A DNA stretch of 13,719 nucleotides from JAWXCH01 sp034440595 (GTDB taxonomy: Bacteria > Planctomycetota > Planctomycetia > Pirellulales > JALHPA01): NCBI GenBank assembly GCA_034440595.1, contig JAWXCH010000419.1:1-13719 (forward strand), in the 5' to 3' direction. The notes below the pieces were generated by a model, which was not told where the DNA came from, searched no databases, and saw nothing but the letters and a program-made list of their open reading frames with translations. The position numbers and the translations under genes are program-made. Below are positions 13,675 through 13,719 of this stretch, one piece after another (position 1 is the stretch's first letter; the number at the start of each line of letters is the position of its first letter).

Positions 13675-13719
13675 ATGATCGCAACCGAACGCATTCTGAC
13701 TGACGAGATGATCCAGGCC
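13675..13719 (+). CDS. nuoE: Probable NADH-quinone oxidoreductase subunit E, 5' end only
   Basis: Fifteen codons are visible up to the window edge: MIATERILTDEMIQA. AGGG lies just before the ATG, a somewhat close ribosome binding site. NuoE proteins often begin with a short helix of the kind LTxEMxxxI before the thioredoxin-like domain with the N1a cluster, and nuoE follows nuoD in many operons. Identification therefore leans on gene order and on this short resemblance. It could instead be another nuo or accessory gene. Confidence 0.6.
   Translation, partial: MIATERILTDEMIQA

Overview
The window reads as a stretch of ordinary chromosome from a Planctomycete, most likely of the Pirellulales type. 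This placement is an inference. It rests on small tyrosine-rich secreted proteins, several families of intergenic palindromes, weak or absent Shine-Dalgarno sites ahead of many genes, a eukaryote-like UDP-sugar pyrophosphorylase, and NuoA-D proteins whose motifs sit within the bacterial complex I family. I see no phage, transposon, CRISPR or toxin-antitoxin signature.

Layout from left to right. (1) Positions 3-1002 hold the 3' part of a membrane-protein gene and, 19 bases after it, a possible 37-residue single-pass membrane protein. (2) Positions 1040-1150 hold three short palindromes. (3) Positions 1191-3779 carry two nucleotide-sugar synthesis genes: a UAP1/AGX-type UDP-sugar pyrophosphorylase and a mannose-1-phosphate guanylyltransferase, probably supplying UDP-HexNAc and GDP-mannose for envelope glycans. 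(4) Positions 3820-5067 encode an exported alpha/beta-hydrolase of the lipase type. (5) After a compound palindrome at 5157-5199 come a RuvX/YqgF gene and an NAD(P)-binding epimerase-like gene, only 8 bases apart. (6) A metallo-beta-lactamase-fold hydrolase at 6801-7583 has a recognisable promoter and ribosome binding site. (7) Positions 7858-8768 carry a tandem pair of tyrosine-rich secreted paralogues. The copies also share their leader, and a strong intrinsic terminator closes the pair. (8) An M20 metallopeptidase (ArgE/DapE-like) lies on the minus strand at 9038-10231, separated from the pair by hairpins and a 29-base inverted repeat. (9) The longest non-coding stretch, 10232-10803, holds a strong terminator with no gene upstream of it, a good sigma70-like promoter, and a hairpin with a T-tract at the predicted transcript start. 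(10) The nuo operon begins at 10804: nuoA, nuoB, nuoC, nuoD and the first 15 codons of what is probably nuoE, encoding proton-pumping NADH:quinone oxidoreductase.

Most of the window is housekeeping. The points that deserve a second look are the untitled RNA/terminator/promoter cluster ahead of nuoA, the tandem secreted paralogues with an internal deletion, the palindrome families, and a few variant motifs. I did not find convincing evidence of a wholly new multi-gene system.
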